Made by a program: the position numbers and the translations under genes. A stretch of DNA of 64,000 bases from Myxococcus xanthus. GTDB taxonomy: Bacteria > Myxococcota > Myxococcia > Myxococcales > Myxococcaceae. A model generated the notes under the pieces. The model saw nothing but the letters and a program-made list of their open reading frames with translations. It was not told the DNA's origin and did not search any database. Below, in pieces: positions 56,776 through 64,000 of the stretch; within the stretch, counting starts at the first letter, position 1; each line of letters opens with the position of its first letter. The stretch spans positions 1 through 64,000 of the forward strand of contig NZ_FNOH01000018.1 in NCBI RefSeq assembly GCF_900106535.1, read 5' to 3'.

Positions 56776-57644
56776 CGACGCGCTCCTTCGTCCAGCTCCG
56801 GCCTCCGGTACACCAGGTCCCCGCGCAGGTGAACGAACTCGAAGTCCGAGCCCAGGTTCAGCAGGTTCTCTGAGTGTCCCAGCAGCAGGTACCCCCCTGG
56901 CACCAGCCGGTCCCGAACGATGCGCAGGAACTTCCGGCGTGCCGCCAGGTCGAAGTAGATGAGCACGTTGCGGCAGAACACCACGTCCATGCGTGGCACC
57001 AGTTGGCTACCCACCTCGTCCAGCAGGTTGTGGTGGCCAAACGACACCCAGGCGCGCACTTCGTCCCGGACGCGCACGCGGCTGTTGCCCAGCGAAACGA
57101 AGTGGCGTTCCAGCAATTCCGGCGAGGTGGCACGCAGCGCGGAAGGCCCGTACTCCGCTCGCCGCGCCATGGCCAACACGCGCCGGGAGATGTCCGTGCC
57201 CAGGACTTCCACGTCCCAGTCGTCGAAGCGGCGGCTGTCCTTGAGGAGCATCGCCAGCGTGTAGGCCTCCTCCCCGGACGAGCACCCCGCGGACCACACC
57301 CGCAGGCGCCGCAACCGCGCGTTGCGCTGCCCCACCACCGGGAGCAGTTCGTCCGTGAAGGCCTTGAGCTGCGTGGGCTCGCGGAAGAAGTACGTCTCGT
57401 GAGTGGTGAGGGATTCGACGGCCGCCTCCAACTCGGCGTGCCGGTTGGCGTCGTAGCGTAGGTAGCGGTGGTACGCGCCGTAGTCTGGCAGCCCCAGCAA
57501 CTCCAGCCGGGGCCACAGCCGGCGCTCCATCACGAACTTCATGTCCTCGTGCACCAGGATGCCGCAGTGCGAATACACGTGGTCCCGGAGGAGACGGAAC
57601 TCCTCCGCTGACATCTCCGGACGTCCGTCGTCGAAGCGCGCCAT
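56772..57644 (-). CDS. cheR: Chemoreceptor methyltransferase CheR
   Basis: 290 aa SAM-dependent methyltransferase. The N-terminal helical domain (FRLLRDHVYSHCGILV) precedes TTHETYFFRE, the SAM motif VWSAGCSSGEEAYTLAM, GTDISRRVLAMAR and VVFCRNVLIYFD. The usual NETxFFRE reads HETYFFRE. No C-terminal TPR or pentapeptide-binding extension. Starts 9 bp after the HEAT-repeat gene stops. Confidence 0.95.
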   Translation of the reverse strand: MARFDDGRPEMSAEEFRLLRDHVYSHCGILVHEDMKFVMERRLWPRLELLGLPDYGAYHRYLRYDANRHAELEAAVESLTTHETYFFREPTQLKAFTDELLPVVGQRNARLRRLRVWSAGCSSGEEAYTLAMLLKDSRRFDDWDVEVLGTDISRRVLAMARRAEYGPSALRATSPELLERHFVSLGNSRVRVRDEVRAWVSFGHHNLLDEVGSQLVPRMDVVFCRNVLIYFDLAARRKFLRIVRDRLVPGGYLLLGHSENLLNLGSDFEFVHLRGDLVYRRPELDEGARR

Positions 57645-57653
57645 GAAGCCCTC

Positions 57654-59633
57654 TCAGCGCCGGAGCAGGCGCTCCACGGCATCGGAGAGGGCTCGCAGCG
57701 CCAGGGCGTCCGACTCCGCCTCCAGCGCCTCCCGGGCGGCGGACAGACACTCCGGCCCCGCCGAATCGCCCAGCACTCGCGCCGCCGCCGCGCGGACATC
57801 CCAGCGCGCATGACGCAGCAGGGACAGCGCCATCGTCACCCCGGCCGACGACTCCGCCCCCGCCACCAGCGCCGCCTTCACCACCTCCACGTCCGGATGC
57901 CCCGCGGCCTCCCGCAACACCCCTGGGCCCGCCGCTCCCATCCGCGCCAGGGCCCGCACCGCGGCCACCGCCAGCGCGCCATCCGCATCCCGCGTCAGGG
58001 CCACCAGGTCCGGCACCCGGTCCAACGCGCCGCAGTCCCCCGCCGCCTCCACCGCGGCCACCCGCACGGAGGGGTCCTCGTCCCTCAGGACCGGAGACAG
58101 CAGCGCGCCCGCGTCAGGCCCACCCAGTCGCGCCAGGGCCCGCGTGCCCGCGATGCGCACCGGCACGGACTCATCCGCGAGCGCCGCGCGCACCAACTCC
58201 CGACCGACGTCGCCATCCAGCTCACACGCCGCCACCACCGCCGCCGCCCGCCACCGAGGGTCCTCGTCCCGCGCCAGCCGCTTCAACGTGGGCAGGGCCG
58301 GCACTCCGCCCACGCGGGCCAGGGCGGCGACCGCCGCGGGCGTGGCCCTGCGCGCCACCGCGTCCTCCAGCGCCTCCAGCACCGCCGGCCGACACGACTC
58401 CGCCAGCCCGGCCAGGGAGCGCATCGCCGCGCCCGCGAGGGATGGCTCTTCCAGCAGGGCGACGAGCGGCGACACCGCCGAGGCCGCGCCTGTCCGCCCC
58501 AAGGCACGCACCACCACCGCGCGAAGCTCGTCCTCCACCCACTCCAGCAACGCGCACAGCGGCGCCACCGCCGAGGCGTCGACCAGGTCCACCAGCGCTT
58601 CGGCCGCGGCGGCCCGCGCCGGCAGGGACAAGTCCGGCAGGCGATGAAGCAAGATGTACCCGCCGTCCGGCCCCAACCTGCCCAGCGTGCGCAGGACCTC
58701 GCGCAGCAGCCGCGCCTCGCGCGCACACTCCGCCACGGGCACGGCCAGCGAAGCATCGCCCAGCGAGGCCACCGCCACCAGCGTGCCCGCGCACACCATG
58801 ACGTCCTCGGACGCCAGCGCCGCAGTCAATCGCGGCGTCATACCGGGCAGGGGCAAGAGGGCCTTCCGCACCACCGCTTCGAGCTCCCCGCGCCGCGCGC
58901 CTGCGGAACGCGCGGCCTGGGTCCCCAGCGCGGACAGCGCCGCCTCTCGCACCGAGCGCAACTCCGACGTGAGCCCCTGGCAGATGCGCACCGTCGCGTC
59001 CGCCTCCGGAAGGAGGCCCAGCATCCGGTAGGCGCTCCGCTGAAGCCGAGGGTCCTCCAGCAAGGCCTTCACCACCGGCAGGGGCGCCGCATGCTGAAGC
59101 AGCGTCAACCCTTCCAGGGCGGACAGGCGAAGCAGCGGCTCCGGCTCGGCCAGCAGCGTCTCCAGCGCGGTGACGGCCTGCGCGCCGCCAATGCGTCCCA
59201 GCGCCTCCGCCGCGGACACACGCACGTTGAGGTCCGCGTCCGAGAGCGAACGCACCAGGGGGCCCTCCGCCTCGCGCTGCCCCAACTGCCCAAGGATGTC
59301 CGCGGCGAACTTGCGTTGGTCCGGGTCCGGATGGGCCAGCAGGTCCACCAACGGGCCCAACGCAACACTGCCCAACCCCGCGAGCGCCTCCGCCGCCGCG
59401 TTCCGAGCCCCCGTCTCCCCTCGCTCCCCCAGCACGGAGATAAGCCGGGCCGCGAGCTCGCTCGAGGCGGGCATCCGCTTGAGGGCCTCCGCCGCGACGT
59501 GGCGCACGCGCCAGCTCTCGTCATGCAAGCCGACGATGAGAATCTCCAGAACGCCCGCGGTGCACGGGTCCAGCGACTGGAGTGCGAGGTAGCGCGCCTC
59601 TTCCTCGACCGGGGGCTCGGAGTGGGGGTTCAT
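57654..59633 (-). CDS. HEAT-repeat (PBS lyase-like) protein in Che operon
   Basis: 659 aa made almost wholly of about 17-20 HEAT/PBS-lyase repeats (for example DESWRVRHVAAEALKRMP, DADLNVRVSAAEALGRIGG, DEDPSVRVAAVEAAGDCG). No signal peptide, no catalytic motif. Such alpha-solenoids are binding scaffolds. Its ATG overlaps the 4-TM gene stop and cheR follows after 9 bp, so it belongs to the Che operon, perhaps as an output or array scaffold. Partner not identifiable. Confidence 0.88.
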   Translation of the reverse strand: MNPHSEPPVEEEARYLALQSLDPCTAGVLEILIVGLHDESWRVRHVAAEALKRMPASSELAARLISVLGERGETGARNAAAEALAGLGSVALGPLVDLLAHPDPDQRKFAADILGQLGQREAEGPLVRSLSDADLNVRVSAAEALGRIGGAQAVTALETLLAEPEPLLRLSALEGLTLLQHAAPLPVVKALLEDPRLQRSAYRMLGLLPEADATVRICQGLTSELRSVREAALSALGTQAARSAGARRGELEAVVRKALLPLPGMTPRLTAALASEDVMVCAGTLVAVASLGDASLAVPVAECAREARLLREVLRTLGRLGPDGGYILLHRLPDLSLPARAAAAEALVDLVDASAVAPLCALLEWVEDELRAVVVRALGRTGAASAVSPLVALLEEPSLAGAAMRSLAGLAESCRPAVLEALEDAVARRATPAAVAALARVGGVPALPTLKRLARDEDPRWRAAAVVAACELDGDVGRELVRAALADESVPVRIAGTRALARLGGPDAGALLSPVLRDEDPSVRVAAVEAAGDCGALDRVPDLVALTRDADGALAVAAVRALARMGAAGPGVLREAAGHPDVEVVKAALVAGAESSAGVTMALSLLRHARWDVRAAAARVLGDSAGPECLSAAREALEAESDALALRALSDAVERLLRR

Positions 59634-60007
59634 GTGTCGAAGACCTGGTCAGACCCTGGCTGGAGGTAGAACCAGAGGGCGTAGGCCCCCAGGGCCGTGC
59701 CCAGGGGAACATTGGGAATGGCGAGGATGCCCAGCACCAGTGTCAGCGTCCTCGACCACGCTTTGCGGTAGAGCAACCCGAAGCCGGTGATGACACCCGG
59801 CAACCCCAGCAGCGCCAGGCACCCGCCCACGCCCATGCCCACGGCAACAATCAGCGCCCGTTCCTCGGGCTTCGCGCTCGGCAACATCCCGCCCATCGCC
59901 CCGAAGAACAGCATCACTCCCACGGCGATGAGCACCGACAGCCCGTTGATGACGATGAAGAGGATGCCGAGGATTCGACGGTGCTGCTCCAGTCCTTGAT
60001 GGCCCAT
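59630..60007 (-). CDS. Small four-helix membrane protein
   Basis: 125 aa. Four hydrophobic segments: about 12-36, 50-76, 84-104 and 106-118 (GILFIVINGLSVLIAVGVMLFF; ALIVAVGMGVGGCLALLGLPGVITGFGLLY; TLVLGILAIPNVPLGTALGAYALWFYL). I do not recognise a family. It lies between a cheW and the HEAT gene, overlapping the latter by 4 bp, so may anchor the HEAT protein to the membrane. Confidence 0.72.
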   Translation of the reverse strand: MGHQGLEQHRRILGILFIVINGLSVLIAVGVMLFFGAMGGMLPSAKPEERALIVAVGMGVGGCLALLGLPGVITGFGLLYRKAWSRTLTLVLGILAIPNVPLGTALGAYALWFYLQPGSDQVFDT

Positions 60008-60028
60008 CTCAATCCCCCATGTGTGCGC

Positions 60029-60553
60029 CTACGTCGTGTTCCTTGAAGACTCGCGCTCCAACTCCACGCGCAGCAATGCCTTGAGGTCCAGCAGCAGCCG
60101 GAGCCGGTCCGGTGGTCCACAGACACCGACGACAAAGGGCGTGTGTCCCGCCACCCTCAGCGCGGGCGCGGGCTTGATGTCGCCGCGCCGCACGCGCAGC
60201 ACCTCCGCCACCCGGTCCACCTTCACCGCCACGCGCCGCGTGCCCAGCTTGCAGACCAGCAGCCGCGTCTTCGGTGTCTCCGGCCCCGGCGAGCCCAGGA
60301 GCCGGCACCGCAGGTCCACCACCGGCAGGATGAGGCCGCGCAGATGGAGCACACCCTCCACGAACGCCGGAGCGTGGGGGATGGGGGTGATGCGCTGGAG
60401 CGGGAGGATTTCCTCCACCCGCATGATGTCCAGCACGTACTCCTCCGCGCCGATGAAGAAGGCACAGAGTTGCACCACCGTGTCCGCGGCCGAGGACACT
60501 TCATCCGGGACCACGTGGGGACGCCGCGACAGCAGGTTGACGGAGTCCTTCAT
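60029..60553 (-). CDS. CheW-like coupling protein
   Basis: 174 aa. LCAFFIGAEEYVLDIMRVEEIL, PAFVEGVLHLRGLILPVVDLRCRL and the later beta-strands define one CheW domain. A CheW links receptors to the CheA kinase. ATG 60553 overlaps the other cheW stop by 4 bp; the frame continues upstream inside that gene but the conserved domain starts after this ATG. Confidence 0.92.
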   Translation of the reverse strand: MKDSVNLLSRRPHVVPDEVSSAADTVVQLCAFFIGAEEYVLDIMRVEEILPLQRITPIPHAPAFVEGVLHLRGLILPVVDLRCRLLGSPGPETPKTRLLVCKLGTRRVAVKVDRVAEVLRVRRGDIKPAPALRVAGHTPFVVGVCGPPDRLRLLLDLKALLRVELERESSRNTT

Positions 60554-61116
60554 GGGGCGAGCGCCTGTTCCGCGTCCAAGAGGATGTAGAGCATGGGGCC
60601 ACGCCGGCCCATGCCCACCACGCAATCCCTGTCACCCACGCGCAACCCCGGTGGCGGTGCCTCCAGCATGGACGGCTTGAGCTTCACCACGCCCACCACG
60701 CCATCCACCCACACCCCCGCGGGCCCCGTCTCCGTGCGCAGCACGAGGATGCGAGCACTCCGGGGCGGCGCCGGCGCGTCGGGCCCGGCGACCAGGGGCG
60801 CCCGCTCCGCCAGCCGCAGCCGCACCTTGACGTCGTACACGGGCAGCAGCTCACCGCGCAGGTTCATCACCCCCAGGAGCTGAGGCTCGGCGCGGGGAAT
60901 CTCCGTCAACGGCGGGACCTTGGAGATTTCACGCACCCCCCGGATGGGGACCGCGTAGCACTCCCCTTCCAGGCGGAAGGCCAGGTACTCCTCGGGCACC
61001 TCTTCGGGGGCCGAGGGCAATACGCCGTCGCTGCCCGCCGCGAAGTCCTGGAGCCCGGAGACGTCCTCGTCAGGACGGTAGAAGAAGTCGTCGAGCAGTT
61101 CCGAGAACCGGGACAC
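60550..61116 (-). CDS. CheW-like coupling protein
   Basis: 188 aa, GTG start at 61116. The first 40 residues are acidic and likely flexible (SELLDDFFYRPDEDV). The CheW domain follows: YLAFRLEGECYAVPIRGVREI, LLGVMNLRGELLPVYDVKVRL, and a C-terminal VVGMGRRGPMLYILLDAEQAL. Two dissimilar CheW proteins in one operon suggest two coupling roles, or that one works with CheA only. Confidence 0.92.
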   Translation of the reverse strand: MSRFSELLDDFFYRPDEDVSGLQDFAAGSDGVLPSAPEEVPEEYLAFRLEGECYAVPIRGVREISKVPPLTEIPRAEPQLLGVMNLRGELLPVYDVKVRLRLAERAPLVAGPDAPAPPRSARILVLRTETGPAGVWVDGVVGVVKLKPSMLEAPPPGLRVGDRDCVVGMGRRGPMLYILLDAEQALAP

Positions 61117-61159
61117 AGCGACGCAGGATAGCAGCCGGCGCGCCCGTCCGCAGCGAGGG

Positions 61160-63748
61160 TCAGGCGCGACGCCGCTCCACGGCCATGCCCTCTTCCAGGA
61201 GCGCCGCCACGTCCAGCACCAGGACGGTGCGCCGGTTGCCCAGTTCGGTGGCGCCGGAGATGCCCCGGACGGACTGGAGCCGGCCCCCCAGGGGCTTGGT
61301 GACGATGTCCTGCTGACCGTGCAATTCGTCCACGGCGATGCCCAAGCGCTCCTGGGCCAGGCCCACCACCACCACGAAGTGGCGGCTCACCGGACGCTCC
61401 GGCAAGGCGAACATGCGAGACAGCCGCACGAAGGGCAACGTCTGTCCGCGCAGGTCCAGGACCTCGCGCCGCTCCACGGTGCGGATTTCCTTGGGCTGGA
61501 CGGAGATGATTTCCAGCACGCTGTTGAGCGGCACCGCGTAGGTGCGGCCACTGACGCCCACCAGCAGCGCGCGAATGATGGCCAGCGTGACGGGGAGCGT
61601 GAGGTGAAAGGCGGTGCCCTTTCCGCGCTCGCTCCACACGTCGATGATGCCCGACAGGTTGCCCAGGTTGTTCTTCACCACATCCAGGCCGACGCCCCGG
61701 CCTGAGAGCTCGGACACGCTGCGGGCGGTGGAGAAGCCGGGCTGGAAGATGAGGTTGAGCAGCTCCCTCCGGCTCATCTCCTGGGCCTGCGCGAAGGTGA
61801 TGAGGCCGCGCGTGATGGCCACCTCGCGAACGCGCACCTCGTCGATGCCGGAGCCGTCGTCACTCACCTCGATGACGACGTGGTTGCCCTTCTGCTCGGC
61901 GCGCAGGCCCACCACCGCGCGCCGGGGCTTGCCTGCGGCCAGACGGGCGTCGGGGGATTCGACGCCGTGGTCGATGGCGTTGCGGATGAGGTGCATCAGC
62001 GGGTCGCTGAGTTCCTCGACGATGAGCTTGTCCAGCTCCACCTCACCGCCGCTGATGGCGAGCTCGATTTCCTTGCCCGCCTCGCGGGTGATGCGTCGCA
62101 CCAGCCGTGCCAGCTTGTCGAACACCTGGCCGACGGGGACCATCCGCGCTTCCAGGAGGCCTTCCTGAAGGGCTTCCAGCTTGCGCTCCAGGCCTCGCGT
62201 TTCGCGCGCCAGCTCCTGGCCGAATAGCTTGGAGAGCGCCACCGCGCCGTCCTGCCTCGCGGACTCCGCGAGCCGCTGGAGATTGGCCTTGATGAGCAGC
62301 AGCTCGCCCACCATGTTGATGAGGCCATCCAGGCGACCGATGTCCACCCGCACGGTCTGCGTCAGGGAGCGCAGCGACGTGTCCGCCGTCAGCGCCGCAG
62401 GGGTGCTCACGGGGGCGCCGGCCGGTGCCGCTGGGGCTACCGAGAGGCCCTTGGGTGATGCCTTGGCGGCGCCCTGGAGGTAGGCGACGACGGGCACGCT
62501 GGAGGGTCCGGGCACGGGAGTCAGTGAAGGCGAGCCGCTGGCATTGGCAGGCACGTCGGCGTCCGACGTGGGCCATTCCAGGGGCCCGGGCTCCGTGTCT
62601 TCCGGTACGTGCGAAAGGAGCGGCTGCTGCGCCTCGGGAGACATCGCGGCGGGCGTCGCGCGCACACCCTTCTTCTTTCCGCCGCCCTTGGGCGACGTCG
62701 AATGCCCTGCCGCGGGCGCATCCTTGGCGTCCGCGGACGTGCCTCGGCTTGCGGCGCCTCGGGAGCCGCGCGAGGGCGTTGCTCCCTTCCGCGACGCCTC
62801 TGGGGCCGTATCCGTCACGCGGACGGGTGCATCAGGTGCCGCGAGGCCCCCTGCCACTGCGTCCTGAGCAGTGCTTGCGTCCCCATCGTGCGTCGCCGCG
62901 TCTCCAGTCCGCGTCTCGGACTTCGCGCCCCCGGACGCGCGAATCGTCGCGGCGGGTTGCGCGGCCTGAAGCAGCGCGCTCGTCGCAGCCGCCGCGGCCG
63001 GGCGCACCGTCAACGCGGACAGCTCCGCGGGCGTTCCCTCCAGTCCCGTCTCCAGGGACACACGGTCGACCTGCGCACCGAAAATCAGGTCGAACGCGAT
63101 GCCATGCGCGCCACCCGGCTGCGCGGACGGCAACGTGCTGATGACCTCGCCCAGCGGCTTGAGCCTCGCGTTGAGCTCCGCCAGTCCCTTGTCGAAGTCG
63201 GACAAATCAAAGGCGGCCCGCACGCGCCACAGCGACACACCCCGCCGCACGTTCTCCCGCAGCCGGTGTTCCTCATACTCCGTGAAGACGGAGCGGACCT
63301 GCGCCTCCAGCTCCAACCGGTCCAGCGGGTCGTCCGCGGCAACCTCCGCCGGAGCGCCCATCGACGCCATCCGCGCGGCCATCGCCTCCACGCGGGCGGA
63401 CAGGCTTTCGCTCTCCGCGCCGCGAGCGGCCTCGCCCAGCAGCGCCTGGAACGCATCCAGCGCTTCAATCAGCGCATCCAGGACCGCGCCGTCCAGCAGC
63501 AGCTTCCCCAGCCGAAGCCTGTCGAGCAGGTCCTCCGTCCCATGCGCCAGCCGGGAGATGCGCTCCTGGCCGAACAGCCCGGACAGCCCCTTGAGCGAAT
63601 GCGCCGCGCGGAAGATGCCATTGACCAGGTCCGGGTCCGCCTCGGAGCCCCGGCGCTCGTCGAGCACGAGCAGGTCCCTGGCCAGGGCGTCGAGAATCTC
63701 CGTCGCCTCGGCCACGAACTCGGCCAGCGCCTTGCTTCCCGGACTCAC
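61160..63748 (-). CDS. cheA: Chemotaxis histidine kinase CheA
   Basis: 862 aa. P1 Hpt domain with H50 in IFRAAHSLKGLSGLFG. A long Ala/Thr/Pro-rich linker (about 230-470) replaces a recognisable P2. The dimerisation domain (TVRVDIGRLDGLINMVGELLLIK), the ATPase (LMHLIRNAIDHGVESP, ISDDGSGID-like, GRGVGLDVVKNNLGNL) and a C-terminal CheW-like P5 domain (TYAVPLNSVLEII) follow. Autophosphorylates and passes phosphate to the operon's receivers. Overlaps the upstream receiver gene by 4 bp. Confidence 0.95.
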   Translation of the reverse strand: MSPGSKALAEFVAEATEILDALARDLLVLDERRGSEADPDLVNGIFRAAHSLKGLSGLFGQERISRLAHGTEDLLDRLRLGKLLLDGAVLDALIEALDAFQALLGEAARGAESESLSARVEAMAARMASMGAPAEVAADDPLDRLELEAQVRSVFTEYEEHRLRENVRRGVSLWRVRAAFDLSDFDKGLAELNARLKPLGEVISTLPSAQPGGAHGIAFDLIFGAQVDRVSLETGLEGTPAELSALTVRPAAAAATSALLQAAQPAATIRASGGAKSETRTGDAATHDGDASTAQDAVAGGLAAPDAPVRVTDTAPEASRKGATPSRGSRGAASRGTSADAKDAPAAGHSTSPKGGGKKKGVRATPAAMSPEAQQPLLSHVPEDTEPGPLEWPTSDADVPANASGSPSLTPVPGPSSVPVVAYLQGAAKASPKGLSVAPAAPAGAPVSTPAALTADTSLRSLTQTVRVDIGRLDGLINMVGELLLIKANLQRLAESARQDGAVALSKLFGQELARETRGLERKLEALQEGLLEARMVPVGQVFDKLARLVRRITREAGKEIELAISGGEVELDKLIVEELSDPLMHLIRNAIDHGVESPDARLAAGKPRRAVVGLRAEQKGNHVVIEVSDDGSGIDEVRVREVAITRGLITFAQAQEMSRRELLNLIFQPGFSTARSVSELSGRGVGLDVVKNNLGNLSGIIDVWSERGKGTAFHLTLPVTLAIIRALLVGVSGRTYAVPLNSVLEIISVQPKEIRTVERREVLDLRGQTLPFVRLSRMFALPERPVSRHFVVVVGLAQERLGIAVDELHGQQDIVTKPLGGRLQSVRGISGATELGNRRTVLVLDVAALLEEGMAVERRRA

Positions 63749-64000
63749 GGCAGCTTCAGGTAGCGCCGCAGGAGCGCTTCCAGGCTCCCGGGGAGGAAGG
63801 GCTTGACCAGATACTCCGCGGCGCCCAGCGCGAGCCCGCGCTCGCGGTCCTGATCGCGCCCCTCCGTGGTGATGATGAAGAGCGGCACTTCGCGGTAGTT
63901 GGGGTTCTTCTTGACGAAGTTGATGAGCTCCAGCCCGTTGATGTCAGGCATGTTGATGTCGGTGATGATGAGCTCGAAGCGGTGACGCGGCAGCAGCTTC
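63745..64000 (-). CDS. Response regulator receiver (partial)
   Basis: The 3' end of a CheY-like gene whose start lies beyond the right edge. The visible 84 residues include LIITDINMPDINGLELI with the phosphoacceptor Asp, FIITTEGRDQD with the conserved Thr, and AAEYLVKPF with the conserved Lys. Ends four bases inside cheA. Whether an N-terminal extra domain exists cannot be seen. Confidence 0.9.
   Translation of the reverse strand, partial: KLLPRHRFELIITDINMPDINGLELINFVKKNPNYREVPLFIITTEGRDQDRERGLALGAAEYLVKPFLPGSLEALLRRYLKLP

Noticed and set aside
57654-59633. Repeated pattern in the DNA suggesting a tandem repeat array.
   Set aside because: The periodicity is that of the HEAT repeats in the protein; the DNA copies are diverged.

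Overview
The window reads as chromosomal DNA of a myxobacterium, most likely Myxococcus or a close relative. The evidence is very high GC with strong third-position GC bias, very dense gene packing with ATGA/GTGA stop-start overlaps, DUF4388-type and receiver-type regulatory proteins, a complete Che operon and a full lipopolysaccharide machinery. No insertion sequence, prophage, CRISPR array or tRNA was recognised. Most genes are on the minus strand.

Layout. (1) 1-678 has no convincing gene. It holds two or three tandem rRNA-type promoters firing leftwards, so a stable-RNA operon probably lies just left of the window. (2) 679-2183: gmk and yicC. (3) 2268-14467: a heptosyltransferase-like gene on plus, facing a ten-gene minus-strand operon for lipid A and core assembly: receiver/DUF4388/J-domain protein, msbA, PHP protein, waaA, two glycosyltransferases, lpxK, heptose kinase, heptose adenylyltransferase, Trm112-like protein. 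(4) 14518-17030 plus: lpxB, a dolichol-phosphate-mannose-synthase-like gene, marC. (5) 17023-18542 minus: OmpA-family protein and lipoprotein. (6) 18788-30859 minus: ECF sigma factor, anti-sigma, lysS, lolC/E-like permease, lolD, bamA, skp, lpxD, fabZ, lpxA, lpxI. (7) 31000-41581 minus: TPR membrane protein, DUF4388 protein, phoH, pgpH-like HD phosphodiesterase, cupin-YbeY fusion, DUF4105 protein, prfB with its programmed frameshift. (8) 41698-43303 plus: MazG-VOC fusion and rpsT. (9) 43376-47057 minus: leuS, zinc-ribbon membrane protein, lptE-like gene. (10) 47385-51773 plus: a SusC/SusD-like outer-membrane import pair. (11) 51840-64000 minus: an imine/3-hydroxyacid-type dehydrogenase, then a chemosensory operon (receiver, CheA, two CheW, a 4-TM protein, a HEAT-repeat protein, CheR, CheB, CheY) that runs on into an ABC exporter.

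The dominant theme is the outer membrane. Lipid A synthesis (lpxA, lpxD, lpxI, lpxB, lpxK), heptose and Kdo transfer, flipping (MsbA), late LPS delivery (LptE), beta-barrel assembly (BamA, Skp) and lipoprotein release (LolD, LolC/E) sit within about 44 kb. An ECF sigma/anti-sigma pair heads the BAM/Lol/Lpx block. The least ordinary items are the Asp in place of the catalytic Glu in WaaA, the 789-residue LolC/E with a long extra membrane domain, the cupin-YbeY and MazG-VOC fusions, the SusCD pair outside Bacteroidota, and the Che operon joined to a HEAT-repeat protein and an ABC exporter.
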